NCBI RefSeq assembly: GCF_000004195.4
Contig: NC_030683.2
Span: 5,561,815-5,625,814 of the forward strand
From: Xenopus tropicalis
Lineage: Eukaryota > Chordata > Amphibia > Anura > Pipidae
Length of the DNA stretch: 64,000 nucleotides
Direction of reading: 5' to 3'
Below the pieces are notes generated by a model, which saw only the letters and a program-made list of their open reading frames with translations, was not told the origin of the DNA and made no database searches. The translations under genes and the position numbers were made by a program. Shown here piece by piece: positions 26,133 to 37,727 of the stretch. Numbering within the stretch: position 1 is the first letter of the stretch; the number at the start of each line of letters is the position of its first letter.

Positions 26133-27210
26133 ACAGGTATGGGACCCATTATCCAGAATGTAGGGGTCTTTCCGTAATTCAGATCTCCTACCTTAAGTCT
26201 ACTAAAAAAAAAGTATTTAAACAGTAATTAAACCCAATAGGGCTGTTCTGCCCCCAATAAGGGGTAATTATATCTTAGTTGGGATCAAGTACAGGTACTG
26301 TTTTATTATTACAGAGAAAAGGGAATCATTTAACCATTAAATAAACCCAATAGGGCTGTTCTGCCCCCAATAAGGGGTAATTATATCTTAGTTGGGATCA
26401 AGTACAGGTACTGTTTTATTATTACAGAGAAAAGGGAATCATTTAACCATGAAATAAACCCAATAGGGCTGTTCTGCCCCCAATAAGGGGTAATTATATC
26501 TTAGTTGGGATCAAGTACAGGTACTGTTTTATTATTACAGAGAAAAGGGAATCATTTAACCATGAAATAAACCCAATAGGGCTGTTCTGCCCCAATAAGG
26601 GGTAATTATATCTTAGTTGGGATCAAGTACAGGTACTGTTTTATTATTACAGAGAAAAGGGAATCATTTAACCATGAAATAAACCCAATAGGGCTGTTCT
26701 GCCCCAATAAGGGGTAATTATATCTTAGTTGGGATCAAGTACAGGTACTGTTTTATTATTACAGAGAAAAGGGAATCATTTAACCATGAAATAAACCCAA
26801 TAGGGCTGTTCTGCCCCCAATAAGGGGTAATTATATCTTAGTTGGGATCAAGTACAGGTACTGTTTTATTATTACAGAGAAAAGGGAATCATTTAACCAT
26901 GAAATAAACCCAATAGGGCTGTTCTGCCCCCAATAAGGGGTAATTATATCTTAGTTGGGATCAAGTACAGGTACTGTTTTATTATTACAGAGAAAAGGGA
27001 ATCATTTAACCATTAAATAAACCCAATAGGGCTGTTCTGCCCCCAATAAGGGGTAATTATATCTTAGTTGGGATCAAGTACAGGTACTGTTTTATTATTA
27101 CAGAGAAAAAGGGAATCATTTATAAAATGTCAATTATTTGATTAAAATGGAGTGTATGGGAGATGGCCTTTCTGAATAATGGGTTTCCAGATAAGGGGTC
27201 CAATACCTGT
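26133..27210. mobile_element. MITE with internal 113-bp unit amplified 8 times
   Basis: Terminal inverted repeats ACAGGTATGGGACC (left) and GGGGTCCAATACCTGT (right) bound the element; the subterminal CCATTATCCAGAATG and ATTCTGAATAATGGG also pair. Between them a 112-113 bp unit with AAACCCAATAGGGCTGTTCT and GGTAATTATATCTTAGTTGG repeats eight times, with starts at 26230, 26343, 26456, 26569, 26681, 26793, 26906 and 27019. The family is a familiar frog MITE by its ends. Copies differ by one or two bases, so the amplification is recent. Confidence 0.9.
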
Positions 27211-27320
27211 GTATGTATATGTATCTATCTCTCTATCTATCTATCTATCTATATACATACAATATAGAGTGCTCCCACAACCTCTTTTTGTGTATTTATC
27301 TATATACATATATCTATATA

Positions 27321-27377
<57 letters not shown>

Positions 27378-27480
27378 ATAATATCTATATCTATATATAT
27401 AGATATATATATATATATATTTACATAACTATCTATCATCTATATATATATATAAACAAACACACATATAGATATTATTA
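27211..27480. repeat. TATC / TA microsatellite
   Basis: A short (CTAT)n run near 27222-27250 is followed by long (TA)n with TATC interruptions to about 27460. The open frames rich in Tyr and Ile are repeat translations. Confidence 0.95.
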
Positions 27481-29494
27481 GCTTACACTGGAGTTCCCAG
27501 CAGCCTTTGGGCACACTCCAGAATGACCCAGTTGCCCCAAGTGTAAATTCAGGGGGCTTTATAGCCTCAGGCTTATTGATAGATATTTCCTCCCAGTACA
27601 TATGAGATATTAGTAGGAAGTTTGGCCATAGGATCAGGACTCTATTTAGGTTGGGTGTTGCCCTGGGCAAATCTCTGGCCGACCCCTAGTCTGGCAATGT
27701 CCCCTCTGATTGGTCATTGGCTGTATGAGGCCCTTAGTGGTGGTGCTGGGCCAATAGTGTACAATATGTGTCAATACAAAGTTTATATCTTAAAAATTAA
27801 AGATAGATTCATTGGAAAATTTCTCTCCGCGTCATTTGGATGCGTCTGTCTCCTTTCAGACGCAGCGACTCTATCACTATGTAGAAGTTCACGATTTTGC
27901 AAACGAAGTTGAGGCCTCCCATTGTGTGTGTTGTATCTGATATTTAGGGATAATTCGCCTAAGTTGTTGCTCATTTCATAAGGAACGCAAATGCCGAGTA
28001 GTAAAAGGTTATAGCGAATAGCGAGTATTTATGAACATATTGCGCGGCGCTATTGGGCTGGGACTGACCAGGGGACGGGGCTCTGTGTTTCCCAGATGTT
28101 CAAGGTGATTCCAAGGTCAAAAGGGGGATTTGTGAATGAAGGCCAGGGGGCAGCACATGGGGAGGGGGGGGCATTTGGGAATAGAGAGATGTGTGTTACT
28201 GCCAGGTGTTTTATTGCTTATTATTTGCACAAACATTGGGAGTGAGAAAGATCCGATTGTACGACAGCAAGGAGAAACGGGGAGAAAACCCTGATATTTC
28301 CATTTCAAATATATAATGTAAAAAAATATAGAACGAATTCATGGGGATCGCTGGAAATTGTTTCGTTCGAACGGACCGAACAGCAGCTTCAATATAAAAC
28401 GATTTGTCGTATAAATGATTTACAAAATCGCTACTCATGTTGTGAACACTCTCGCCCACTTATAACTGAACGAATAAATTCAACGTTATTTCTCTGAAAG
28501 AAAATCTGTCGCAGATGCCTCAAAAAAATCGTGTCTACCATCAAAATGTGTTCTTTTAAAATTCAAACAAGAAAGACAAAGATCAGTTGTAAAATTGTTA
28601 AATAATAATGATATCAAATTCAAATAAAAAAAACGAAAGGAAATGAATCTATTAAGCGAAAAACAGATTAATCAAAAATATAATTTACAGATCGTCAGAT
28701 GAGTTTTCCGGTCGACCGATTTCTACAACCCGAACAAAATAAAAAACAATATTGTATTAGCCCGGTATAAATTCTATAAATTGCAGTTAATTCTGCTGCC
28801 CCGGGTATTTGTCAAAAATAAACTAGAATGTATCGTTTGCGATTTGTTGCGATTTCTTTGTTTCTTCCCCAAAGAAAAGAATTCAGTTTATCAACAATTA
28901 TTTCTTATGACACGAAGGCAAATGCCTTCGTGTCATAAGAAATAATTGTTGATAAACTGAATTCATTTATTTGGGTAAAAGCCCCGATATTTCGTCCTTT
29001 GTCTCATGTTTTATATTTTATATTTACATGTGTTTTTATTTTAAGATATGAAAAGAATCCGAAAAAATAAATCTTTCGCTTTTTGACTTCGAAGGGAAAT
29101 AGTTAAAAAAAAATAGATATTTTATTTTATTTATTGAAACGAATTTAGGATTAAATGCGGGTTATTTTATTGGTGTCGGCGAATGTAACTCGGGACAAAA
29201 TACTAAATAATTATTTCTGAAATTTGACTTTATTTTCATTATTTTGGGGGGATTTGAGGATTCAGACAGAAAGGTTCCAATTAGGCGACAATTAAGTGTG
29301 AAATGTAATAATTCCCTAATGGGACAGACACCAATACACCGAATTATCAGTAGTTTATGTTCCTCTGCTCTTCACTAGGGAAAGTTTCATGGCAAATTTA
29401 TACCGATAATTTGGAAATCGCTGACAAAAACTTGAGAGGATTTTAATGAATGTAATTAGTGATGGATTTGTAGAACAAATATGGCTCCCAATAA
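27481..29494. other. 2-kb repeat-poor AT-rich block
   Basis: No gene is recognised. The block is largely free of known repeat ends and holds a perfect hairpin at 28879-28964. The part 27930-28130, with AAGGTGATTCCAAGGTCAAA (a nuclear-receptor half-site AGGTCA), could be regulatory. 28300-29450 is very AT-rich and homopolymer-rich. Confidence 0.35.
28879..28964. repeat. Perfect 42-bp-arm hairpin
   Basis: 28879-28920 is an exact reverse complement of 28923-28964, separated by AA. Both outer ends are GAATTC and the centre reads CGAAGGCAAATGCCTTCG. No transposon end or target duplication is visible around it. Perfect arms imply a recent origin, perhaps by template switching. Confidence 0.97.
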
Positions 29495-29511
29495 CCCCCC
29501 CCCCCCCCCCC
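29495..29511. repeat. C17 homopolymer
   Basis: Seventeen consecutive C residues are seen. Similar long C or G runs recur across the window and their lengths are likely unreliable in the assembly. Confidence 0.8.
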
Positions 29512-29889
29512 TATGGCTACAGGAGTCTATGGCTCCGGGTTGGGGCAGATTTTGTAGTTGTTTTGTGCGGAGAATTATCCCTGGGAATAAGGTGATCAGC
29601 GCCCCATGGTAATTACTATTAATTATAATAATGCGGATATTAATTAATATGTTTGAAAGGTATAACCCCGCCCATAGAGAGTGGGGAGTGCGGGGGGGTA
29701 AGTACCAGTAGGGCTGTCGGGCACCCCCGGCTCTCATTACTACAGGCGCTTGGTGAGGGGTCAGGGGCACTGAGTGAGTGTGAGTGTGGGAGTGAGTGTG
29801 AGTGCAGACTGGGGTGGGTGAGTTACACAGACTGAGGGATACACTGGAGACACCGGATGATAAGGTCTCAGCAGCACCATTGGGAAATC
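29512..29889. other. Unique block before minisatellite
   Basis: No gene is visible. A short GAGTGTGAGTGTGGGAGTGA-type run occurs at 29775-29805. Confidence 0.3.
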
Positions 29890-30600
29890 TCTCTTCGTCC
29901 TCATCTCTTCCCCCCAGTGTCTGTCTCTCTACCCCCCAATGTCTGTCTCTCTACCCCCCAATGTCTGTCTCTCTACCCCCAATGTCTGTCTCTCTATCCC
30001 CAATGTCTGTCTCTTTACCCCTAGTGTCTGTCTCTCTGCCCCCAGTGTTTGTCTCTCTACCCCCAATGTCTGTCTCTCTACCCCATGTCTGTCTCTTTAC
30101 CCCCAATGTCTGTCTCTCTGCCCCCAGTGTTTGTCTCTCTACCCCCAATGTCTGTCTCTCTACCCCATGTCTGTCTCTCTACCCCCAGTGTCTGTGTCTC
30201 TACCCCCAGTGTCTGTCTCTTTACCCCCAATGTCTGTCTCTCTACCCCATGTCTGTCTCTCTACCCCCAGTGTCTGTGTCTCTACCCCCAGTGTCTGTCT
30301 CTCTACCCCAATGTCTGTCTCTCTACCCCATGTCTGTCTCTCTACCCCAATGTATGTCTCTCTACCCCATGTCTGTCTCTCTACCCCATGTCTGTCTCTC
30401 TACCCCAATGTATGTCTCTCTACCCCATGTCTGTCTCTCTACCCCAATGTATGTCTCTCTACCCCATGTCTGTCTCTGTACCCCAATGTATGTCTCTCTA
30501 CCCCATGTCTGTCTCTCTACCCCCAATGTCTGTCTCTCTATCCCCCAATGTCTGTCTCTCTATCCCCCAATGTCTGTCTCTTTACTCCAGTGTCACTCCA
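29890..30600. repeat. 20-22 bp minisatellite (CTGTCTCTCTACCCCAATGT)
   Basis: About 33 copies of TGTCTGTCTCTCTACCCC with a variable CAATG or CAGTG tail are seen. The open frames of 190-302 codons (VSLPPMS, CLSLYPQ) are repeat translations in all three forward frames, which argues against coding. Confidence 0.95.
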
Positions 30601-30664
30601 TCCTCATTTCTGTATGTCTAACCCCATAGCTGTTTCATGTCCCTCTCTCCCCTTGTGTCTATCC

Positions 30665-30755
30665 CTTTCTACTTATACACACTCACACTCACACTCCCAC
30701 TCACACACATACACACTCACACTCCCACTCCCACACACATACACACTCACACACT
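30665..30755. repeat. ACACTC microsatellite
   Basis: Degenerate (ACACTC)n and (ACTCCC)n repeats continue the low-complexity region. Confidence 0.85.
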
Positions 30756-30954
30756 GTACTCCCCCCCCATGGTGCTCTCACCAGTTGCCCATGGTGCCCC
30801 TTAGCTCCTGTCACTGCTGCAAAGCATGCTGGGTAGGTGAGACATAGCGCCACAGTACTCTATTGATAAATAGGAATCAGGCCTGAGATTAAATGGGATC
30901 AGATACAGAATCAATCCGGAGTCTGAATCAAATGTGACCAGAATCTGTGCCCAG

Positions 30955-31772
30955 ATACCCAGCAGCCTCTCCTATACCCACCAGCCTCTCCTATACCCAG
31001 CAGCCTCTCCTATACCCACCAGCCTCTCCTATACCCAGCAGCCTCTCCTATACCCAGCAGCCTCTCCTATACCCAGCAGCCTCTCCTATACCCAGCAGCC
31101 TCTCCTATACCCAGCCGCCTCTCCTATACCCAGCAGCCTCTCCTATACCCAGCAGCCTCTCCTATACCCAGCAGCCTCTCCTATACCCAGCAGCCTCTCC
31201 TATACCCAGCAGCCTCTCCTATACCCAGCAGCCTCTCCTATACCCAGCAGCCTCTCCTATACCCAGCAGCCTCTCCTATACCCAGCCGCCTCTCCTATAC
31301 CCAGCAGCCTCTCCTATACCCAGCAGCCTCTCCTATACCCAGCAGCCTCTCCTATACCCAGCCGCCTCTCCTATACCCAGCCGCCTCTCCTATACCCAGC
31401 AGCCTCTCCTATACCCAGCCGCCTCTCCTATACCCAGCAGCCTCTCCTATACCCACCAGCCTCTCCTATACCCAGCAGCCTCTCCTATACCCAGCAGCCT
31501 CTCCTATACCCAGCAGCCTCTCCTATACCCAGCAGCCTCTCCTATACCCAGCCGCCTCTCCTATACCCAGCAGCCTCTCCTATACCCAGCAGCCTCTCCT
31601 ATACCCCAGCCGCCTCTCCTATACCCAGCCGCCTCTCCTATACCCAGCCGCCTCTCCTATACCCAGCAGCCTCTCCTATACCCAGCAGCCTCTCCTATAC
31701 CCACCAGCCTCTCCTATACCCACCAGCCTCTCCTATACCCAGCAGCCTCTCCTATACCCAGCAGCCTCAGCT
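30955..31772. repeat. 19-bp minisatellite, ~43 copies
   Basis: The unit CAGCCTCTCCTATACCCAG repeats with almost no length variation; the main variants are CAGCCG and CACCAG. Because 19 is not a multiple of 3, the reading frame cycles through a 19-residue period, producing open frames of over 300 codons that are artefacts. Confidence 0.98.
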
Positions 31773-32032
31773 ATATATATATATATGTGTGTGTGTGTAT
31801 AAATGCATGTGTGTGTCCTTATATACTTATAGGTGTGTGTGTATATATATATATTATATATATATATACACACACACACTGATTCAGAACACACACACAC
31901 AAATCAGGACACACAGTGAGATACAAACACACACACTTATTATTCTGTGTGCAGCTAATTGATATGCTAATGACCCTGCATTATTCATGATATGACCCGC
32001 CCATTAATGACCCCCCCCCCCCCCCCCCCCCC
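31773..32032. repeat. TA/TG/CA microsatellites and C22 run
   Basis: (TA)n, (TG)n and (ACAC)n tracts fill 31773-31940. A C22 homopolymer sits at 32011-32032 after a short unique stretch with ATTATTCATGATATGACCC. Confidence 0.9.
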
Positions 32033-33734
32033 ACGGCCTGTATTACAGGAGAGGGCCTGTTTGTGTATAGATTAGTGTATAGCTTTAACCATATATATAT
32101 GTATGTATATAATCCCAAGGGGGGGAGCAGGCACACACAAAAATACACAGCACCCCCAATTAAATAAAAGAAAAAATATTTTTTTATTTACTTTTAAATG
32201 AAAAAAAGATCCATATTTTTGTTAATAGAAGAGCTGAGGTGCTATGTACCAAACACACTCACACTCACTCACACTCACACTCACACCTGCATCTGCTTGT
32301 ATAATGAGGCCCCTGTGTCCCGCTGGGCAGGTCTGATTAAAGGGCACATTTAAGACTAATAAAACGTTCAGCTATCGCCCAGCGAACACACCTTCTAATT
32401 TCCACTTAATCCCTTCGATTTACACCAATTACTGCGCGGATTTATTTCCCTGTCGCACGGCTGCGCCGCTGTATCCCGGCCGCTAGGGGGCGCCGCTCGC
32501 TCGTACAAAGCGAATCCCAGGCGCAATCACTGGAGCTTTCGTATCGAATTCCCCTCTCCCCTGCCTGCAATCATATCCCATATAAATAGCGCAACAACAA
32601 AAGGCCTCTAATCTTCCCTTATTTTAGCGAACGAACCTGTTGATAAACAGCCCAGAAATCCCAATCAAAACTTTAATTGCAGGCGTAGAAAGATATAGGG
32701 AGGGCACCTACCGCCCAACTGCCCCCTCCCCGGCCTCAGTTACCTCTTATAATTACTAATAATTGTTTTCTCTCCAAATCCCCTGCCATTGTCGCTATTA
32801 TTAAATAGCAAACGAGCACCTTGGTGTGTGTGTGTCCCTGTCTGTGAGCGCAGGGCATTGTGGGAATATTAAACCCATACAATGTATATGGACCAGAACC
32901 CCGTGATATATATATACATATATTGTATACGCATTATGGTCCAGTCCTCATATTTAATATATAATATATATATAATATTTGCGCGTAATTTGCTGGCGCT
33001 ATATAAATAAATGAGGATGATGGTCTTGAACTGAACACTATAATGTTTATATAACTTGGTGCTATAAACGAAACCTTTAGCCCATATATCTTGTAGGAAT
33101 TGGAACCCAGTCGATACAAAGCCGAAGCGATATATTTTACGCACATAACGGAAACCTGGCGATAGGTTATAGGTTATTATATCTGCGTTGTAGCCAGTGA
33201 ATGAATGGCAGCTCGGCCGATATTGTACAGCAATAAATTCTCAGAACGTCCCCAGGAACATTTGTGCTACAAGCATTAGGGCCCCCCCTCCAATACAGGC
33301 AAATGTTCTTTACTGTCTCCAAATTGCGCCCATTGGATGGAAATAGGGGACCCGACCCAGAATTATACAGGGGCAAATTAATCCCCATTTACCAACAGAA
33401 AGTCCACTAGAAATCCCAGAGTGTGTGTGTGTTACGTACGATTAGTGAATTGCACATCGCATGGAAATATGTGTGTCTGTTCTGTGAATATAAAGATCCT
33501 GGGAATAGAATTGCGACTGCGCTATTTTGTATATAAATCACACATTTCTCTGTGTTTTAATGAAACAAGTGTAAATTTGTTCTTAACTGTATGATGTGTA
33601 ATAGAAACACACTGATGTGTGGATATAAACTTGTCTGTATGTACATAAATATATATATATATACAGGCTCCATTAAAGGTGTAAGTGCAAGTGTTGTGGG
33701 TTTCTCCTTGGTGTGTGCGATCTGCAGTGTAATT
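32033..33734. other. Repeat-poor block with CTCF-like site
   Basis: No gene is recognised. 32330-32860 is balanced in composition and contains the CTCF-like motif at 32480, homeodomain-type TAATT motifs and GCACGGCTGCGCCGC; it is a candidate regulatory element 8 kb upstream of emx2. A (CACTCA)n run occurs at 32258-32286, and short TA runs at 32905 and 33650. Confidence 0.35.
32480..32495 (+). promoter_or_regulatory. CTCF-like motif
   Basis: CCGCTAGGGGGCGC matches CCASYAGRKGGCRS at 13 of 14 positions (G for A at position 3), in a GC-rich local context. On the + strand it points toward emx2, the opposite of the site at 10533. Confidence 0.55.
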
Positions 33735-34440
33735 GTGTGCTGCAACTGTGAGTGAGTGTGTTGCGACTGTGGGTGAGTGTGTTGCGACTGTGGGTGAGTG
33801 TGTTGCAACTGTGGGTGAGTGTGTTGCAACTGTGCGTGAGGGTGTTGCGACTGGGGGTGAGTGTGTTGCTACTGTGGGTGAGGGGGTTGCGACTGTGGGT
33901 GAGTGTGTTGCGACTGGGGGTGAGTGTGTTGCTACTGTGGGTGAGGGGGTTGCGACTGTGGGTGAGTGTGTTGCAACTGTGGATGAGGGTGTTGGGACTG
34001 GGGGTGAGTGTGTTGGGACTGTGGGTGAGTGTGTTGCGACTGTGGGTGAGTGCGTTGCGACTGTGGGTGAGTGTGTTGCGACTGTGGGTGAGTGCGTTGC
34101 GACTGTGGGTGAGTGCGTTTGCGACTGTGGGTGAGGGGTTGCGAACTGTGAGTGTGGTGCGACTGTGGGTGAGTGCGTTGCGACTGTGAGTGTGGTGCGA
34201 CTGTGGGTGAGTGCGTTGCGACTGTGAGTGTGGTGCGACTGTGGGTGAGGGGGTTGCGACTGTGAGTGAGTGTGGTGCGACTGTGGGTGAGGGGGTTGCG
34301 ACTGTGAGTGAGTGTGGTGCGACTGTGGGTGAGTGTGGTGCGACTGTGGGTGAGTGTGTTGGGACTGTGGGTGAGTGTGGTGCGACTGTGGGTGAGTGTG
34401 GTGCGACTGTGGGTGAGTGTGTTGGGACTGTGGGTGAGCA
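33735..34440. repeat. 21-bp minisatellite, ~33 copies
   Basis: The unit holds GCGACTGTGGGTGAG and TGTGTTGC with a 21-bp period. Because 21 is divisible by 3, seven-residue repeats (such as THSPTVA) run open for up to 309 codons on the minus strand and in other frames too. No signal peptide, splice or conserved motif supports expression. Confidence 0.97.
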
Positions 34441-34788
34441 GAGCATGACAAGGTGGCAGTAAAAGGGAGAGACAGAGAGGTGAAGCTCTAATTATTGGTG
34501 CCACTAATTATAATTGCTATAATGTATGATACATAGATGATGTGTAATGTAAACGTTGGAATCATTTGCACATTGGGATTAGAGAGGCGCAATCAAGGCT
34601 GCTGTTTGGGGAGATTGGCACTAACCCCCCATTATCCCTGGCTAGTCCTAGTGCCGACTCCCCCGTCCAACATTCTCTTTCTATTTCCTCACACTGGCTT
34701 CTATTTTGTCATCCCCTTCCAAGAATCCCCCCCCCCTTTCCTACCAAAATATCTATTTATTTAACATGAGCTGTCAGTCAGAGTGACA
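34441..34788. other. Unique block
   Basis: Nothing gene-like is visible. The 67-75 codon open frames have no motif. Confidence 0.3.
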
Positions 34789-34948
34789 CCCCCCCCCCCC
34801 CCCCCCCAGGTCCCCTAACTGGGCCTTTATAATAAATTCTTTCATGGCCCTAACGGTGGGGCCCCTGTTAATAAGCCGCCTGTTCCACCTGAGAGGGCCA
34901 ACATAATCATCTTGCAAACATGAATCAACTGGGGGGGGGGGGGGGGGG
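34789..34948. repeat. C19 and G18 runs bracketing a unique 123-bp core
   Basis: C19 at 34789-34807 and G18 at 34931-34948 are complementary homopolymers around a repeat-free core. The core (GGCCCTAACGGTGGGGCCCC, AATAAGCCGCCTGTTCCACC) has the texture of conserved noncoding DNA. Confidence 0.7.
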
Positions 34949-36014
34949 CAGGAATCGCTGGATTTCCAACCAAAAAGCACCTAAATAAATACAGTTAATA
35001 GGGGAGGAGGGTCCTGGGTCTCAGAACGAACAAGGCCGAAACCCCCCAAATGTGAGCCCCCTCAAATATAGATTCCCAAAGGGGCACCACTTGCTTTATA
35101 AAAAAAAATAGGGGCAAATATGCTGTGTTAGTACGTGTTTTATTAACTCTTAAACTGCCGGGGGGGGTAAAACAGAACTTACACAAATACATAGAAATAT
35201 AACATTGACTTTCCAAGTTTGTGAATAAACCAGATGCAATGTATTTACAAATCAAGTCCATAACATATTTCTTTTTAAATCCCATTGCCCCCACCCCATT
35301 GCCCCTCACCCTATTGCCCCCCCCTGCCCAGCAGCTGCTCTTTGCCTGAGACCCCAGAGCCAGTGCAATCAGTAACCCACCTACTATATTCGTGGGCACG
35401 TCGGGCTGCCCCCCCCCTGCCAGGCCTGACTCCCAGTGTGGGGGGGGGCACAAGCCCTGTGCATAAATTCACATATATTACTCGCCTTAATGGCCACTAA
35501 ATGCCGGGCCGGGCACGCTTAAATCTATTTATCGTTATTTAAAGCTGATACAAGGTAACAAATCGCACCGTTTAAAAGCTTCTAATTATCCGACACCTCT
35601 GGTTCCCCCCAGCACAACAAAATTGCCTCTTGTTTCACCTGGGTCCGCATTTGTTATTAACTATTTAATGCCCTGCTTGCCCCTAAATAGGGCTCCGCAC
35701 ACAGGTGGGCCGACAGTGTATATATATATATATCGGTATTTGTCTGCTCTGGTCGCAGAGAGAAAGAGCCAGGAGATGGCGATTGTTACACACACACACA
35801 TATTATATTACTGTATTACTGTCTGTGTCTGTGTTTGTGTTGCAGCCGCTGTATGCGGGCACTGCGATTTCTCCAAATAGAGATACACAGTAGGTGCGGC
35901 TTTGTCTGACTCTTGTGCTTCAGAGAGAAAGAGACAGAGCAATGCGATTTCTAGTAATAAGTGTCTGTGTGTAGAGTGTGAGTGTGCAAATGTGGAAATA
36001 AACAGATGGTTGAT
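34949..36014. other. Repeat-poor block, candidate regulatory DNA
   Basis: 35470-35700 is a repeat-free segment (GCCTTAATGGCCACTAAATG, TTATCGTTATTTAAAGC, GCTTCTAATTATCCGAC) that looks like a homeodomain-site-rich conserved element. No exon is visible. The open frame at 34995-35453 on the minus strand has no family resemblance. Confidence 0.35.
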
Positions 36015-36116
36015 CGTCTATATATCTATATCTATCTATCTATCTATCTATCATCATCTATCTATCTATTATCTATCTATATAACATCTATCTATCTATC
36101 TATGTATCTATCTATG

Positions 36117-36164
<48 letters not shown>

Positions 36165-36200
36165 ATCTATCTATAATCTATCTATGATCTATCTATTCAT

Positions 36201-36248
<48 letters not shown>

Positions 36249-36442
36249 GTATCTATCAATGTATTGTGGGTTAAACTATAACAAGACAAACAGAAGTGAT
36301 ATTTCTAAAGCCCAATATACTGATGTCTACCGATATTTCTATGTTCCTCTAGTGTGTGTGTGTATCGCTGCCTTTTTCCTCTCTATACATACATATAGTT
36401 ATGAAAGAGCGATTTCTACTATAAATATCTCTCCCTCTCTAC

Positions 36443-36514
<72 letters not shown>

Positions 36515-36545
36515 ATCATCATCTATCTATTTATCATCATCTATA
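36015..36545. repeat. TATC microsatellites (two tracts)
   Basis: (TATC)n occupies about 36015-36258 and 36440-36545, separated by 180 bp of unique sequence. Interruptions such as ATCATC and TGTATC divide the tracts. Confidence 0.97.
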
Positions 36546-37640
36546 AATAATATACTTATCTATTGCCTATATCTATGTATGTGTTTGCATAGATACAAAG
36601 AGGTAGACATAACGCAGACACAGTCGGAATACAAAGATACAGGGATAGAAGTTCTACAGTCACTGGACTTTTAATAAATACAGCGCAAAATGTTTCCAGT
36701 TAAAGTTTGGGTCTTGCGATTAAAGGTTCTGGTTGATAATTTATCCTATGTAATAATTCCCCTGTGCCTGTATGTGTGTATAACTATAGCTATACTTACA
36801 TATTATATATACTTACTTGTTACTATATAATACTTACTTATTATATATATATATATATATATATATTTACACACACATATACATATATATATATATACAC
36901 AGACACATGTACTCAAATTCAAACCATTTATTCTGCCATAACCAATATTTGATATATTCCCCCGAACCCCCAGCAATTTAATTAAAGAATATTCCAATAA
37001 AGGCTCAGAGATCTCAAACTATTTCCCAGCGCTAGAATCCTGTCTGTAGTGCGACAATCGCCAGTACATTATATACATGTGTGTGTCTTTATATATTGGC
37101 CTTTGCTCCCGGGATCCCTTACTTAATCCTTCCCTACGGTTCGGCGGCGATACCGACCCACTGATCGGCCCTGCCCATTGGTTACTGGCATTATGGCTTT
37201 CTCTGTATAGTACATATCAGATATACATACGGCGCATTACAGAATATGGATTATATCGTTTATCGCACAAGTTACGGTACATTTCGCAAGGCAGAACCGA
37301 GATAATATGGAGAATACATTGTATTTTAGATTAAATGTGCCAAGATACGGAGTTGATTATGGAACCTGCATTCTGTGTAATATACATTATAGATCGGAAT
37401 AAGGAAAGTCCATGGTTTTTGCAGATTAGATAATGTGCGTATAATACAGAAAGCGCAATATCCATAGTACATAGAAATTATAATTCAGTATATGGACTAT
37501 AGCGTCTGTGCGCTAATTATATTATGCGCTATGGAATAAATAATGTATATTATACTGTAGGTTAGTATGGGGGGGGTCATTCTAGTAAAGGTTTAGATTA
37601 TGGGGTGATTTATATATTTAGTACATATGTGTGTATATGT
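36546..37640. other. AT-rich unique block
   Basis: No gene is seen. Short (TA)n tracts occur at 36840-36865 and 36880-36898. The remainder is AT-rich with no recognisable element. Confidence 0.3.
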
Positions 37641-37683
37641 ATGTGTATATATATATAGATAGATAGATGATAGATAGATAGAT

Positions 37684-37727
<44 letters not shown>
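37641..37727. repeat. GATA microsatellite
   Basis: (GATA)n is the complement of the TATC tracts at 36015-36545, in the opposite orientation 1.2 kb away. Confidence 0.95.

Noticed and set aside
30934..31962. Open frames of 311-342 codons rich in Ser, Pro, Leu and Tyr
   Set aside because: They are translations of the 19-bp minisatellite in two frames at once, with no splice context or non-repeat domain.
33522..34451. Minus-strand 309-codon open frame (THSPTVA repeats)
   Set aside because: It is a read-through of a 21-bp array; several other frames on both strands are equally open.
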